Source: Mytilinidion resinicola
Lineage: Eukaryota > Ascomycota > Dothideomycetes > Mytilinidiales > Mytilinidiaceae
Assembly (NCBI RefSeq): GCF_010093595.1
Contig: NW_022985463.1
Span: 91,659 to 155,658, forward strand
Length of the DNA: 64,000 nucleotides
Reading direction: 5' to 3'
The translations under genes and the position numbers were made by a program. Positions 21,869-32,202 of the stretch are shown piece after piece (the first letter of the stretch is position 1; every line of letters starts with the position of its first letter). A model generated the notes under the pieces. The model was not told the origin of the DNA. It saw nothing but the letters and a program-made list of their open reading frames with translations, and did no database searches.

Positions 21869-24647
21869 ATGGAGTCGCTGCTGCCCAACAGCTACGAACA
21901 GTACAAGAACGATACTTCAGTGTTCATGACATGGCTCGCACAAGCAGCACAGAGATGTGGATACGAACTCCCTGGAAAGGCCCGGAACAAAACGAAGCAA
22001 CCCTCAGACGTCTATGAGAAAGGCTCACAGGCTTCAACAACCGAGCGGCATGCTCTTCCTGTCAAAGAGATATCGGTACAAGCAGAAGCTGTTGCCAACG
22101 CGAAGACGCCTCAAGTCAAGCCCCCGGCAAGCATTCTTCAAGCGGCTCAACGAGCGATCAATACGAGAACAAGATTCGCCGCCTGTTTCAGTGAGATGGG
22201 CATTGAGTTCCAGGCAGATGAAAGCCACAGACACTTCATTGGAGTCTTACAACATGCTTTAGATCTATTACGCGGATGGTATGTCCTTGCATGAACCAAA
22301 ATCAGATTGAACCCCTCTACTTTCAGCCCCGGCTAACCTACTTTTGCAGTCTCAGCGATGGCCCGCGTAAACCCAAGGTTGCCCACGATTCTCCCAACGT
22401 ACGCGACGATATCACCAATCGATTCGATGTCCTTGACGTGGAGGACTGCGATGATGCGGGGGACACAGCGACAGACTCCCAACACGATTCGTCCAAGGCC
22501 GTGTCACCAGACCAAAGCGGCACTCCAATCATCGTTCTGGATCTCAGTAGCGAAGTCGACATGCTCATCGACATGAAGACTCGAGCTTTTTGCTTTTTCG
22601 ATGATCTACACTCTATGCAAGGACGGTTGCAAGAGGTGTGGAACGATTACAAGAACGGCACGATAGACCTGACAACTGCGGCAATGACCACCAATGCTGC
22701 CATTTCGCTGGTTGAGCAGGCGGAACGCGAGCTGGCCATGGCATGGCCGTCGCTGGAGCGGCTAAGAAGCGTAGCCCTTGGACAGTTTAACATTCTTCCC
22801 AAGGCGTCATATCAAGGCCTGGTATTGCAATTTCGACCTGAAATACACTCCTGTTGCACCATACCAGAGCTCGCCGATCCTACGGCATCTCTTAGCCCTC
22901 TTGGCGATTACATCTATGCCGATACCTGGTGGACTCTGATGAAGTACGCGAGGCAAAGCGAGGAGGAGTTCTCGGTTTGGCCACGTATTCCAAGCTTGCG
23001 CATGGCATATCAGGATTATTTTCTACTGTTCCCCGCTCCGAGGAGCTTCGAAGAAGTCATCCACCATGAGAAATTCCCGCGAAGAGAGCGGGAGGACGAG
23101 TGGCTCACTCAGCTGCTCATGGATACCTTGTACAACAAGCGTCTCACGGAAAGCTTCGTCTCGATGAAGTTCCCCCGACTCGATGTTATGGATGAGTTTT
23201 CACGAGCGATGAGCGCATTGGAAGAAGGCGAAACCATCACACTACGGTAAGTAAGCCGGTAAATGTCTTAGGAAGAAGAAAGCTAATCATATCTCCCTAT
23301 ATCAGCATGATCTTTGCAGCGACTATTATGAAGGATATCCACCGAGTACTCGGCCACAGTACAAGCCAAGCCTATTCGAAGCTTCAACAGATGGTGAAGC
23401 AGTGTCACGAAGCAGTGAAGGACTCGAACCCAGACCCAAGAGTGCGCCGTGGAACTGGACCTCACTGGCTGACAAACGATGTCAAGTTCATCACTGGCAT
23501 CTTCGATTTCGTCAACTTCATAGACAACTGGGGCCTGTCGGGTGGCAAAGCGCACAGATTGCAAGATCTTGCACCCTCGCATTTCGACTATCCACTCGAT
23601 GGTATCAAGGAAGGAATTCCTCTCGGCTTCGCACGGTTCATGGAAAGTTCAACGTGCGAGTTGAACGTTGAAAGCACTTCTCTGATGTGGGTATCTTTCG
23701 TCAAGAAATGCAACGAGAGCGGGATCTATTATGTCCGGCCTGCAAAGGACCTGGAATTTGCCTTCAAGGGCAACCCCCTCCTCTGCGGAACGATGGCGTT
23801 CAATTTCGCGATCTTGAAAGAGCAAGCCGGGGTCTCACTGGCGAACCATCACCTGTCCATCCTCCACACCACCCATCTCTACAACGCACTGCGCCAGAAG
23901 AGTCTTTTACAGGGCATTTGGCCGGATATCGAGCATTTGACCGACACGCACCTCAAGCCACTATTCTTCGGCGCGCGGCCGACCACGCCAGAAGACATCT
24001 TCAAACGGTTCCACCTGCGGCTAGGGTTTCCCGCCCATCTGCTCAAAGCCCTATCTGGATCCCGCACGGCGCCTCGGCAATGGGGCAACTATCTCGTCGA
24101 GGGGCGTGGCGGCGATGGCACTAACCAGGCCAAAAAGGGCCCCACGCCGTCGTGTCTGGCCATCAACACGTGCTCCGAGACCTTTGTGCAGTTCTTCGAA
24201 GGAGAGAGTAGTCTGATCCGCACTTTACACGCCGCGGACCGCCTCATGCGGAAGCACACGAAGAACACGAGCTTGGATCCTGGACAGTTCCTGGCACAAT
24301 TTCCGGGGTGGATCGAGGAGACCATGGCTCCGTCGTCGATTGACTACATCGGCCTCACGCGGACTTGCAACGGGCTGCTCAAGTCTTTGCTGGATAGCGG
24401 GAAGATTGATATGCACACGCCCAAGCTGCGAAGGCCGGGAGTGGGCGCTGCGAACTCGAACAACCCGTTCCTGGTGCAGCTGACACACCAGATACTGTGG
24501 GAGGACAAGGAGAGGCAGCTCGCGGAGCCGGGGTTGAAGCGCAAGGGGCGGGTCATCTTGAACAAAAGCGATATTCAGATTGCGGGTGAGTTTGTGCAGG
24601 AGTGGCTGAAGGGGAGGAAGTTGCTGGAAACGGACCCGGTTACGTAG
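21869..24647 (+). CDS. DUF6604-type protein, 882 aa
   Basis: Large fungal protein of unknown function. Exons 21869-22278, 22350-23246 and 23306-24647 (introns 71 and 59 bp) join in frame to 882 residues. The N-terminus, LLPNSYEQYKNDTSVFMTWL at residues 4-23, matches the opening of the fungal DUF6604 family, and the Lys/Gln-rich linker after it is also typical. Residues about 185-260 contain heptad-like helices. The C-terminal half is mostly alpha-helical, with no catalytic motif I can name. No signal peptide, membrane helix or nuclear-localisation cluster is evident. The gene is intact although it lies about 1 kb from the AT-rich retrotransposon block. Confidence 0.75.
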
Positions 24648-25546
24648 GATGGGAGTATTAAGCGGGAGTCTTGGGCGGACTGGACTGCTAAACCAGGTAT
24701 ATTAGAGCAGAGGTCGAGGAATTGGACATAAAAAGAGACAAAGCTTTTTGGTAGTCTCTTAGAATATATACAGATATTCAGGCTGCGGTGATGAGAGGCA
24801 AGTGAAAGTGCGTCTTAGACCCCCACCGCGGCTACTAATAGCTCTTAGACGACGATGAAGGCCCCGTCAAAGTATATATGCTTTTCATGTCATGAACATT
24901 AGGCCAAACTTCCGCCATGGCCAATGTTAGAATAACCACTCTCTTTTCACGCATTATAACACCGCACTCCAGAACGACCATGCACATGCAGTCGCGATAC
25001 ACATGGTTCTCGTTGTGCCGGAGAGCCTGCCTATCACCCGCCTAGCCAGCTCCCAACGGCGTAGATGCGGGGAGCAAACAAAGTCCAGATGCCTTGCGTA
25101 ACAGCACGCCCCAGCCTGAGCTGTGGCTGTGCTGGGTGAGCGCATCCTGAGACGAGACTGAGCGCATCCTGAGCCAGGACTGAGCAGCTCGTTGGAATCC
25201 AGTTCTGGGCCTGGTATTCAACAGGCAGCATTGAGACTGGGGTCCTCACCCTGCTTTGGAAGGCCCATTTCTGGGCCCGTACGCCTGCCAGATTCTAGTT
25301 TCAGGGCCCCAATTCTCAAGTAAACCTACCCTCCAATGGTCAATTGTCCAAGGTTAATCTGCGCCACTTTACCATCCATGCAAGGATAGAGCCACGAGTG
25401 GCTAACAGGTTCCAACGTCGTCTAGGGGGTCCAAAGGCTATATCTTTGCCAAATAATCAAAGGCGTAATATACTATTTTTACAAAAGCTTTTAAATAAAA
25501 TCTCTTTAATTTGCTATAGTATATATATATTCTATCTCTTTATCTC
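24648..25546. other. Spacer leading into the AT-rich block
   Basis: No supported gene. Base composition drops sharply to AT-rich from about 25440. Confidence 0.5.

Positions 25547-25584
<38 letters not shown>
25547..25584. repeat. (TTA)n run, probable LINE 3' tail
   Basis: About a dozen TTA/TAT triplets. Read on the minus strand this is a (TAA)n tail at the correct end of the minus-strand LINE. Confidence 0.7.
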
Positions 25585-25618
25585 GGTTCTATTAGGCCGA
25601 TTTAGCTCCCGTTAGGGT

Positions 25619-26443
25619 NNNNNNNNNNNNNNNNNNNNNNNNNNNNNNNNNNNNNNNNNNNNNNNNNNNNNNNNNNNNNNNNNNNNNNNNNNNNNNNNNN
25701 NNNNNNNNNNNNNNNNNNNNNNNNNNNNNNNNNNNNNNNNNNNNNNNNNNNNNNNNNNNNNNNNNNNNNNNNNNNNNNNNNNNNNNNNNNNNNNNNNNNN
25801 NNNNNNNNNNNNNNNNNNNNNNNNNNNNNNNNNNNNNNNNNNNNNNNNNNNNNNNNNNNNNNNNNNNNNNNNNNNNNNNNNNNNNNNNNNNNNNNNNNNN
25901 NNNNNNNNNNNNNNNNNNNNNNNNNNNNNNNNNNNNNNNNNNNNNNNNNNNNNNNNNNNNNNNNNNNNNNNNNNNNNNNNNNNNNNNNNNNNNNNNNNNN
26001 NNNNNNNNNNNNNNNNNNNNNNNNNNNNNNNNNNNNNNNNNNNNNNNNNNNNNNNNNNNNNNNNNNNNNNNNNNNNNNNNNNNNNNNNNNNNNNNNNNNN
26101 NNNNNNNNNNNNNNNNNNNNNNNNNNNNNNNNNNNNNNNNNNNNNNNNNNNNNNNNNNNNNNNNNNNNNNNNNNNNNNNNNNNNNNNNNNNNNNNNNNNN
26201 NNNNNNNNNNNNNNNNNNNNNNNNNNNNNNNNNNNNNNNNNNNNNNNNNNNNNNNNNNNNNNNNNNNNNNNNNNNNNNNNNNNNNNNNNNNNNNNNNNNN
26301 NNNNNNNNNNNNNNNNNNNNNNNNNNNNNNNNNNNNNNNNNNNNNNNNNNNNNNNNNNNNNNNNNNNNNNNNNNNNNNNNNNNNNNNNNNNNNNNNNNNN
26401 NNNNNNNNNNNNNNNNNNNNNNNNNNNNNNNNNNNNNNNNNNN
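25619..26443. other. Assembly gap (N run)
   Basis: 825 unknown bases inside the AT-rich retrotransposon, a common place for short-read assemblies to break. Confidence 1.
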
Positions 26444-29300
26444 CTTCCTATATTGCTCCTTATTTTAAGAGCTTATATAAGTTGTCTAACTGCCCTTTAT
26501 ACCTCGGGGCTAGTGCTATAGCCTTAACCGCGAGCCTCTTTAGTATATTATGCCGGCTTAGCTTATATTTAAGCGTTTTCCTAGGCTTATAGTATCTCCT
26601 AATAGTATTTCTAATAGTGCGGTATATAGTCTTAATATGCTTTCTAGCCTAGCCCGCGCGCGTGCAGTCCGTGTACGCTACCGCGAGTTCCTCTAGCTTA
26701 AGCCTTAGGGGGGGGCAAGAGGTCTTATATTTAAGTATTTTAATATCTATTATTTTATACGCCCCTGTAATAGTATAGAGGAAGTAGTTCTAGGCTATTT
26801 TAAGTTATTTAATCTTTGCTTTGCTAATTTATTCCTTTATACCTGGCGTTAAAAACTAGGTAGTATACCTATATATAAGAACCGGCCTAATAACTACTAA
26901 GTATATATACTATGCTTTTTAGAAGCTTACGCCCTATATTAATACTATTAGCTATATAAGGGCTCCTATTTATACTATAGCCTTTTCCTTTATAATATAT
27001 ATATACGGGCCCTATTTAAGTTTAGAGTCTACCTAAACTTTAAGTATATAGAGCTCTATAATTAGGCCCTTTATAAAGCCCTAGATATTTACTATAGCCT
27101 TTATATTTACCATATTTAAACAGCGCCTTATAAAGTATATAAGGTAATACTTATCCGGGGTAAATACTATACTATACTTTTTTGCCTACTCTATATACTA
27201 TATATACGCACTTTTAATTACCCTATAGTTTTCTTTTATACTTCTACTAAATATAAAGATATTAGTATTATTTATAAACCTATAGGCTATTATATTGCCT
27301 TTTTATAGTACTGGTAGAAGCGTGCTTATAAAAAATAAAAAGAAGATTAGTAAAAGTAAAAATTCTTATAGTATACCTATATTAACCGGAATAGTTTTAG
27401 TAATATATTTTCTAATAAAAAGTTTTATAGTTTAGTTCTATAGAAATAATTCTATAAATTAGACTATCTATTTTAGTATATATTAGACCTATAGGTTATA
27501 TATTATTTTTTTATAAAATACTCTATTAAAGGCCCCTAAAATATCTAGGCTAAAAAGAAAGGTAATAAAGTAAAAGTTGCCCTTCTATATAGTTTATATT
27601 TGTTCCGTAAAAAGTTTTAGTACTATCTGCGTAGATTATTTAGGCCTTGCACCTATTTAGCTTAGTAGAAGTATACCTTTCTCCTCTGCTATTTTAGATA
27701 GTTTTCGTGCTATAATATATTTAAGCAGCTTACCTACTATTTCTAGCAGCGTAATTAGCCTATATAACTTTGCTATATTATAGAACGCTTTTTAAGGCTT
27801 ATATAGTACTATAGTAATTAATTCTTTATATAGCTATAGGTAGTGCCCTATATACACGCACCTAGTAAAAAACCTAGCTAATATTAGTACTAGCTGCGTT
27901 TTATATTTCTTAAAAATCCTATTAGTTATTTTTATAATACCCGGGGCCTTATCCGGGGCTATTTCTATTAGCGCGGAGAGAATATTTTTTACTATAATAT
28001 TTTATAAGGACTTATATAGCTCTAGGTATTAGTATTTTTTAATATTAGAAAGGTCTACCTCTATAAAAAGTAGGAAGAACTATTCTATAAATATTTAGGC
28101 CTTAGTCTTATTATCTATATAGAGTATTACGTTATTAGGCTATAAAAAAAGGGGGAATTAAGGCGGTGGCTATAGTTCCTTTCTAATAGTTCTGCCCTAT
28201 TTAGCTAGCTTTTATACTTTTATACTTTTTTTGCGTATAGCCCTTTTTTTTCTATTATACTATACTTTATATAAAATCTAGTCCTCTACTATTCTTAATA
28301 AGCGCCAGGTTTTATAGGCCCGCCTTATCTTCTATATTTCCTTAGTATACTCTATTAACTATATAGGTAATACTTATTTTAATAGCTTTATAAGTAGTAT
28401 AGTTTTATCTATTATAGCTTATATATACTTATATAGGCGGTGTGCAAATATATTAAAATCTTCCTCTATCTCCTGCAGGTTATTCCGAGTTTCTAGCTTA
28501 TCTAGCTATATTACTAGGTTCTTTTATACTTTTTTCTATACTATATCCTTCTATAGCCTACGCTGCAGGGGTTTAGCTGCCTTTAGTAGTAAGATATTAA
28601 ACTCCGTGTATATAGGCCGGTAATTAGAGTTGCAGTTCTATTCCTTTTATACTGTAAAGGAAATTGTTTATTCTATTAGCCACCCTATTATAAATATAAG
28701 GTTAATTATAGACTATAATATTTCTTTTGCCTATATTTCTAGCCCTTCCTCCGTAGCTAGGTCTATGCCTGCTTTGCGCGTAATACGGAGGAGCTCCTCT
28801 ACTTGCTCCTTAATTTGCATAACTTAAACTCCTCTCTATAGCGGATAGTGTAGGTTTATATCTCCGATAAGAATATATTCCGCTTTAGTATTGTTTAGCA
28901 GTAGGGGTAGTTCCTGTATAATACTGTTAGGGTTCGGGTTATAGATATTATAAATATAGATCCTTTTTCCCCCTACGCAAAGGGAGAGGGTGTTAAGATC
29001 TAGTAAGTGGTGCACAACTAACTACTCGTTAATATCTAGTTGTTTATTAACGTATATGCAGGCTCTTATGTGTTCCTCTCCTGCGTGCAGTAGATGGTAT
29101 AACTTTGTTATATGCGTTATATGCACTGTGTGCCCCTGCCCCTGCCCCTGCCCGCGTGGGTTCCTCCACGGTTCTTGTATGGCTAGTACCATAGGTTGCG
29201 GGCTGGCGTTCTCCGCCTTTTTAAGGAACTCCTTCTAAGTTGTTAAGTTCTTATGGACGTTATACTGTATAATAGTGAGGTTGTTCGGTCGTTCTAACAT
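26444..29300 (-). pseudogene. LINE ORF2 remnant: endonuclease and decayed reverse transcriptase
   Basis: Starting at ATG 29300 the minus strand reads NLTIIQYNVHKN, then VLAIQEPWRNP, then ILIGDINLHYP near 28850. These are the catalytic-motif blocks of an APE-like LINE endonuclease: the N of the first motif, the E of QEPW, and D and N in GDxN. Two nonsense codons interrupt this stretch: a TAG where Gln is expected (LTT*KEF) and a TAG where Trp is expected (INE*LVV). From about 28850 down to the gap the sequence is very AT-rich with no open frame, so the reverse transcriptase is recognisable only by position. A hexamer run of CCCCTG units lies at 29131-29155. On the plus strand this area holds no gene. 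Confidence 0.75.
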
Positions 29301-30752
29301 TGGCTCATCTCGGTGTCCTCTTGTTGTTTCTTGGCTTGCCCGTTGTCTACCTGGGTCCTTTACTCAGCGTGGATCTGTTGGTTGGCTAGGTTGTTTTGTG
29401 ACGATGGTATTTAAACCTCTCTGCTTAATATTAGCCAATCGCCTCCGCCGTACGTGGTTTGTGTAGCTAGCTGTAATAATGCTTCCGGCAGCGTAGCTAA
29501 TCGGTTGGGTCGCGTAAACTGGGCGGGCTGCGTTCTACTTCCGATTCCAAATGCCTCGTTGATGGCGGGCTGGTCCTTGTCCGCTGTGAGCACCTTCTTC
29601 GGCCGCCCAGGTCCGGGTCTCTTCGAGGGTGCAGGTACAGTGGAAGCCGTGGATGCCATAGAGTCCATAGAGGAGGGCTCCTCTGCTTGTGTCTCGAACT
29701 CCCCTGTATGTCGCACCCTCTTCTTTAGAGCTATCTTCCTTGCGTGCTGTTGTTTGTCGTGTGACTGCGCTTGGAACATATATGGTTCGTTGCGCTCTGC
29801 GGCGTATTAGCGTGGTGTTGTCCATTTCTTGTTAAAGGCCCTTTGCTAGGCCCCCTTTCGAACAGTGCATTCGGCACTGTATAACGGGTGGTTTCTGTTG
29901 CAGTTTGCGCATTTCTTGATGGTCTTGTCTGGGCACACTCTCGTGTCGTGCTCGCCTGCGCACACTGCGCATTTAACGTTCTTTTTGCAGTACCTCGCAA
30001 CGTGCCCGTAGCCCTGGCAGTTGAAGCACTGCGTGGCTGCAAATCCTGCCTCGTACCTTAAGGCGTCGAGTACATAGCCTCCCCAAGCGATGCTGTTGTT
30101 GATGGCGTTGTTCGCCATTGCTTCTGTTCGTACGCCTACGATGGCCGAGCTTGCACGCCGTGCTGGGTTTGCCCGCGCCGCGGCAATAGCTGCCTTGTTC
30201 TTCCATGTGATCTTGTCGATTGTGAGTCCTGGGTTATGGGTTGCGTTGTTTTCCATTACATCCTTCCGTAGGCTCGGGTTGTCGAGGTCCATCTCCTTAG
30301 GCACGCCGTGTACTTCGATGAGCACCGTAGGCGTGCGTATAGTGGCGGAGGAGCCTAGGACAAGAACCCAATCCTTCTTCTTTAGGAGGGCGTCTTTCGA
30401 TAGCTTATCCGCGACAATTGCCTTGATATCACCACTTTGTAGCTTCCTGATGCCACTAATCTTTGTGGTTTCCGGCTCTCCCGCCGCTTGTAGCTTTTTT
30501 GTGATATGGTCGTTCGTGTGTGTCGCGTTAGCCGCTCGCTGGGCGTCGTTTTCGATGTGGATGTTGATTTCGTGGAGGTTGTTTGTTGCATCCTGTCCGA
30601 TTCTCGCGTCCTGTCCAATTCGTATAGCTTGCCCGATTTGCATTGCCATCGGGGCCTTCGCTGCTGCAGCTGCGTATGTCTTGTTTCCTTGAGCTTTCAG
30701 CTCGCTAATGCTCTTCCTTGTGTCCTTCACTCGGGTTGCAGCACTACAACCT

Positions 30753-30991
30753 AGGGTCAGCAACTCATATGCAGTAACGTATCAGGATAGCATGCTGATA
30801 CAGGAGGAAGTAACAGGTAGTGCAACAGCAGTGCTGCAGCACGGTATCAGTACTGTATCAGGAAACAGGATGAATCAAGTAACGCGTCAGGAAGAGATAC
30901 CACGTTATGCCCCCGGGGCTGGCCCCCCTCCTTCCCCTAGTATATAAACAACGAGCTAGACACCCATAGAAATCAGAGTTCACATCAATTT
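30753..30991. mobile_element. 239-bp insertion in LINE ORF1, solo-LTR-like
   Basis: Bounded by the direct repeat CAACCT (30747-30752 and 30992-30997). It contains a TATA-like AGTATATAAAC at about 30939-30949 on the plus strand and short internal repeats, and encodes nothing. Its size, the TATA box near one end and the 6-bp flanking duplication suggest a solo LTR or a small non-autonomous element, but it lacks TG/CA ends and terminal inverted repeats, so its class is open. Confidence 0.65.
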
Positions 30992-31267
30992 CAACCTGAG
31001 TCCTTCATCTCCTTCATCAGTTCCTCCCATGGCGCGTCCTTCCGTTCGTCCATGGTTCTTTGTATACGGTGGAGTCCTTCCTTGGCATCCGTGAGTCCAA
31101 AGAACGCGTTGTTGATGCACGCGACTATGGCCTGGAGGAAATCCATGCTAATGGCATTAAGGGGCTGACTCCGTAGGGCGCTTTGTATTTGTTGTACTTC
31201 GTTGAGTGCGCTTACGACGCTTCCGTACGTGTCGAGGAGGGGCTTTTGGTTGTATTGTTGTTGTGGG

Positions 31268-31304
<37 letters not shown>

Positions 31305-31306
31305 GC
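31268..31306. repeat. (TTG)n microsatellite coding poly-Gln
   Basis: About 13 TTG triplets on the plus strand, read as a Gln run in the minus-strand LINE ORF1. Confidence 0.9.
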
Positions 31307-31560
31307 GAGTGCAATCTAAGGTTAGGGGTCGCGGGAAAGATTTGACCTACTGCAACACCACCACCACTGCCCGGAGGGCTTTGTGATTGCGTACGATTGC
31401 TCTGAGTGCTTTGAGGAGCCCATTGGGACTCCCTTTGGCTTCGATTTCCAACGGCTTGTTGGGACGACTGCATCGTTTTTGCTTTTCTTTATCTCTATAG
31501 GTATGATAATAGTAAACCTTTAGTAATAATACGTTATGATAATGCTGCAAGCAGGGGTTC

Positions 31561-32202
31561 AAGGGCTCAAGGAGGAGCGTTGATTGTATTCTAGGTATAG
31601 TATCAGGTGGAGAATCAAGACGTTGGGTAAAGAATAGGAATTCGGGGCAGCTCGTGAAGGTATATAAGGGTGGCCAAGCGCGCGGCGCAGGCTATCCAGA
31701 ATTAGAAGATAGAAAAGGGGCGCGTTTATCCCTGGATCTGTGATACTTTAGAGGAAAGCGGCGGTAGTATTTAAAAGACATTGGCTTGTTCTCTAAGATC
31801 CGAATAGGAAATAAGATTCTCTCTGCCGCATTAGAAGTTATGTATGTTTCCCTAGATAGGCGGTGGGGAAGGATCGGTATATTGTTAAAGGTGATTACCG
31901 TGACAGTTTAAAACCATCAATCCGACACTAGGAAAAGCCTACAGCAGCTACGGCATCAAGTCTACACCTCACTCAAATCTTCAATATCTTAGGCATTAAG
32001 TCCCGCTCCTGTCACCTCTATCCTGGACCCTCTCTGAAACTCGAAGGAACACCCTAGCAGCGCTCACTTACACCATCAGAGACCTTTTCTGACACGCTGA
32101 CGTGCAATCTCGCAAAAGACATTTTTATAAAAGCTTTCCTATAGTCAATCAAACCGAAGATCAACCAAGACGGGGACCGATTTTGGGGGTTCCAGCTCCC
32201 AT
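31561..32202. other. Spacer between LINE and HET gene
   Basis: No gene is seen. It includes the presumed 3' untranslated part of the minus-strand HET gene and the unplaced 5' border of the LINE. Confidence 0.4.

Larger units (their letters stand above)
29411..31473 (-). pseudogene. LINE ORF1 (gag-like), interrupted
   Basis: Reads from ATG 31473. An N-terminal Gln-rich part (12 consecutive Gln from a CAA/CAG run) is cut by a 239-bp insertion at 30753-30991. Removing the insertion with one copy of its 6-bp duplication puts both halves in one frame. The C-terminal half has three zinc-knuckle-like groups: CFNCQGYGHVARYC, CAVCAGEHDTRVC and CANCNRNHPLYSAEC. After that the same frame continues for about 145 codons through only two stops, a TAG and a TAA, both explained by CAR-to-TAR changes, and ends near 29411. 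This is the nucleic-acid-binding ORF1 protein of a Tad1-type LINE. It is far less mutated than ORF2. Confidence 0.8.
25547..31560 (-). mobile_element. Tad1-like non-LTR retrotransposon (LINE), RIP-mutated
   Basis: Minus-strand LINE of about 6 kb, including an 825-base gap. From its 5' end (about 31560): ORF1 with a Gln run and three Cys-rich zinc knuckles, then ORF2 with an APE-type endonuclease, then a strongly decayed region where reverse transcriptase should lie, and a (TAA)n tail. The gag-like ORF1 and APE endonuclease order fits the Tad1 clade of fungal LINEs. Stop codons are CAG/CAA to TAG/TAA and TGG to TAG, as made by repeat-induced point mutation. The 5' boundary is an estimate and no target duplication was found. 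The copy is inactive. Confidence 0.8.

Noticed and set aside
25344..25595. 83-codon frame ending in an Ile run before the gap
   Set aside because: Encoded by the (TTA)n tail and AT-rich flank; no real protein features.
29454..30692. Plus-strand frames in the LINE region (118 and 200 codons)
   Set aside because: Opposite strand of ORF1, whose zinc knuckles fix the real orientation as minus.
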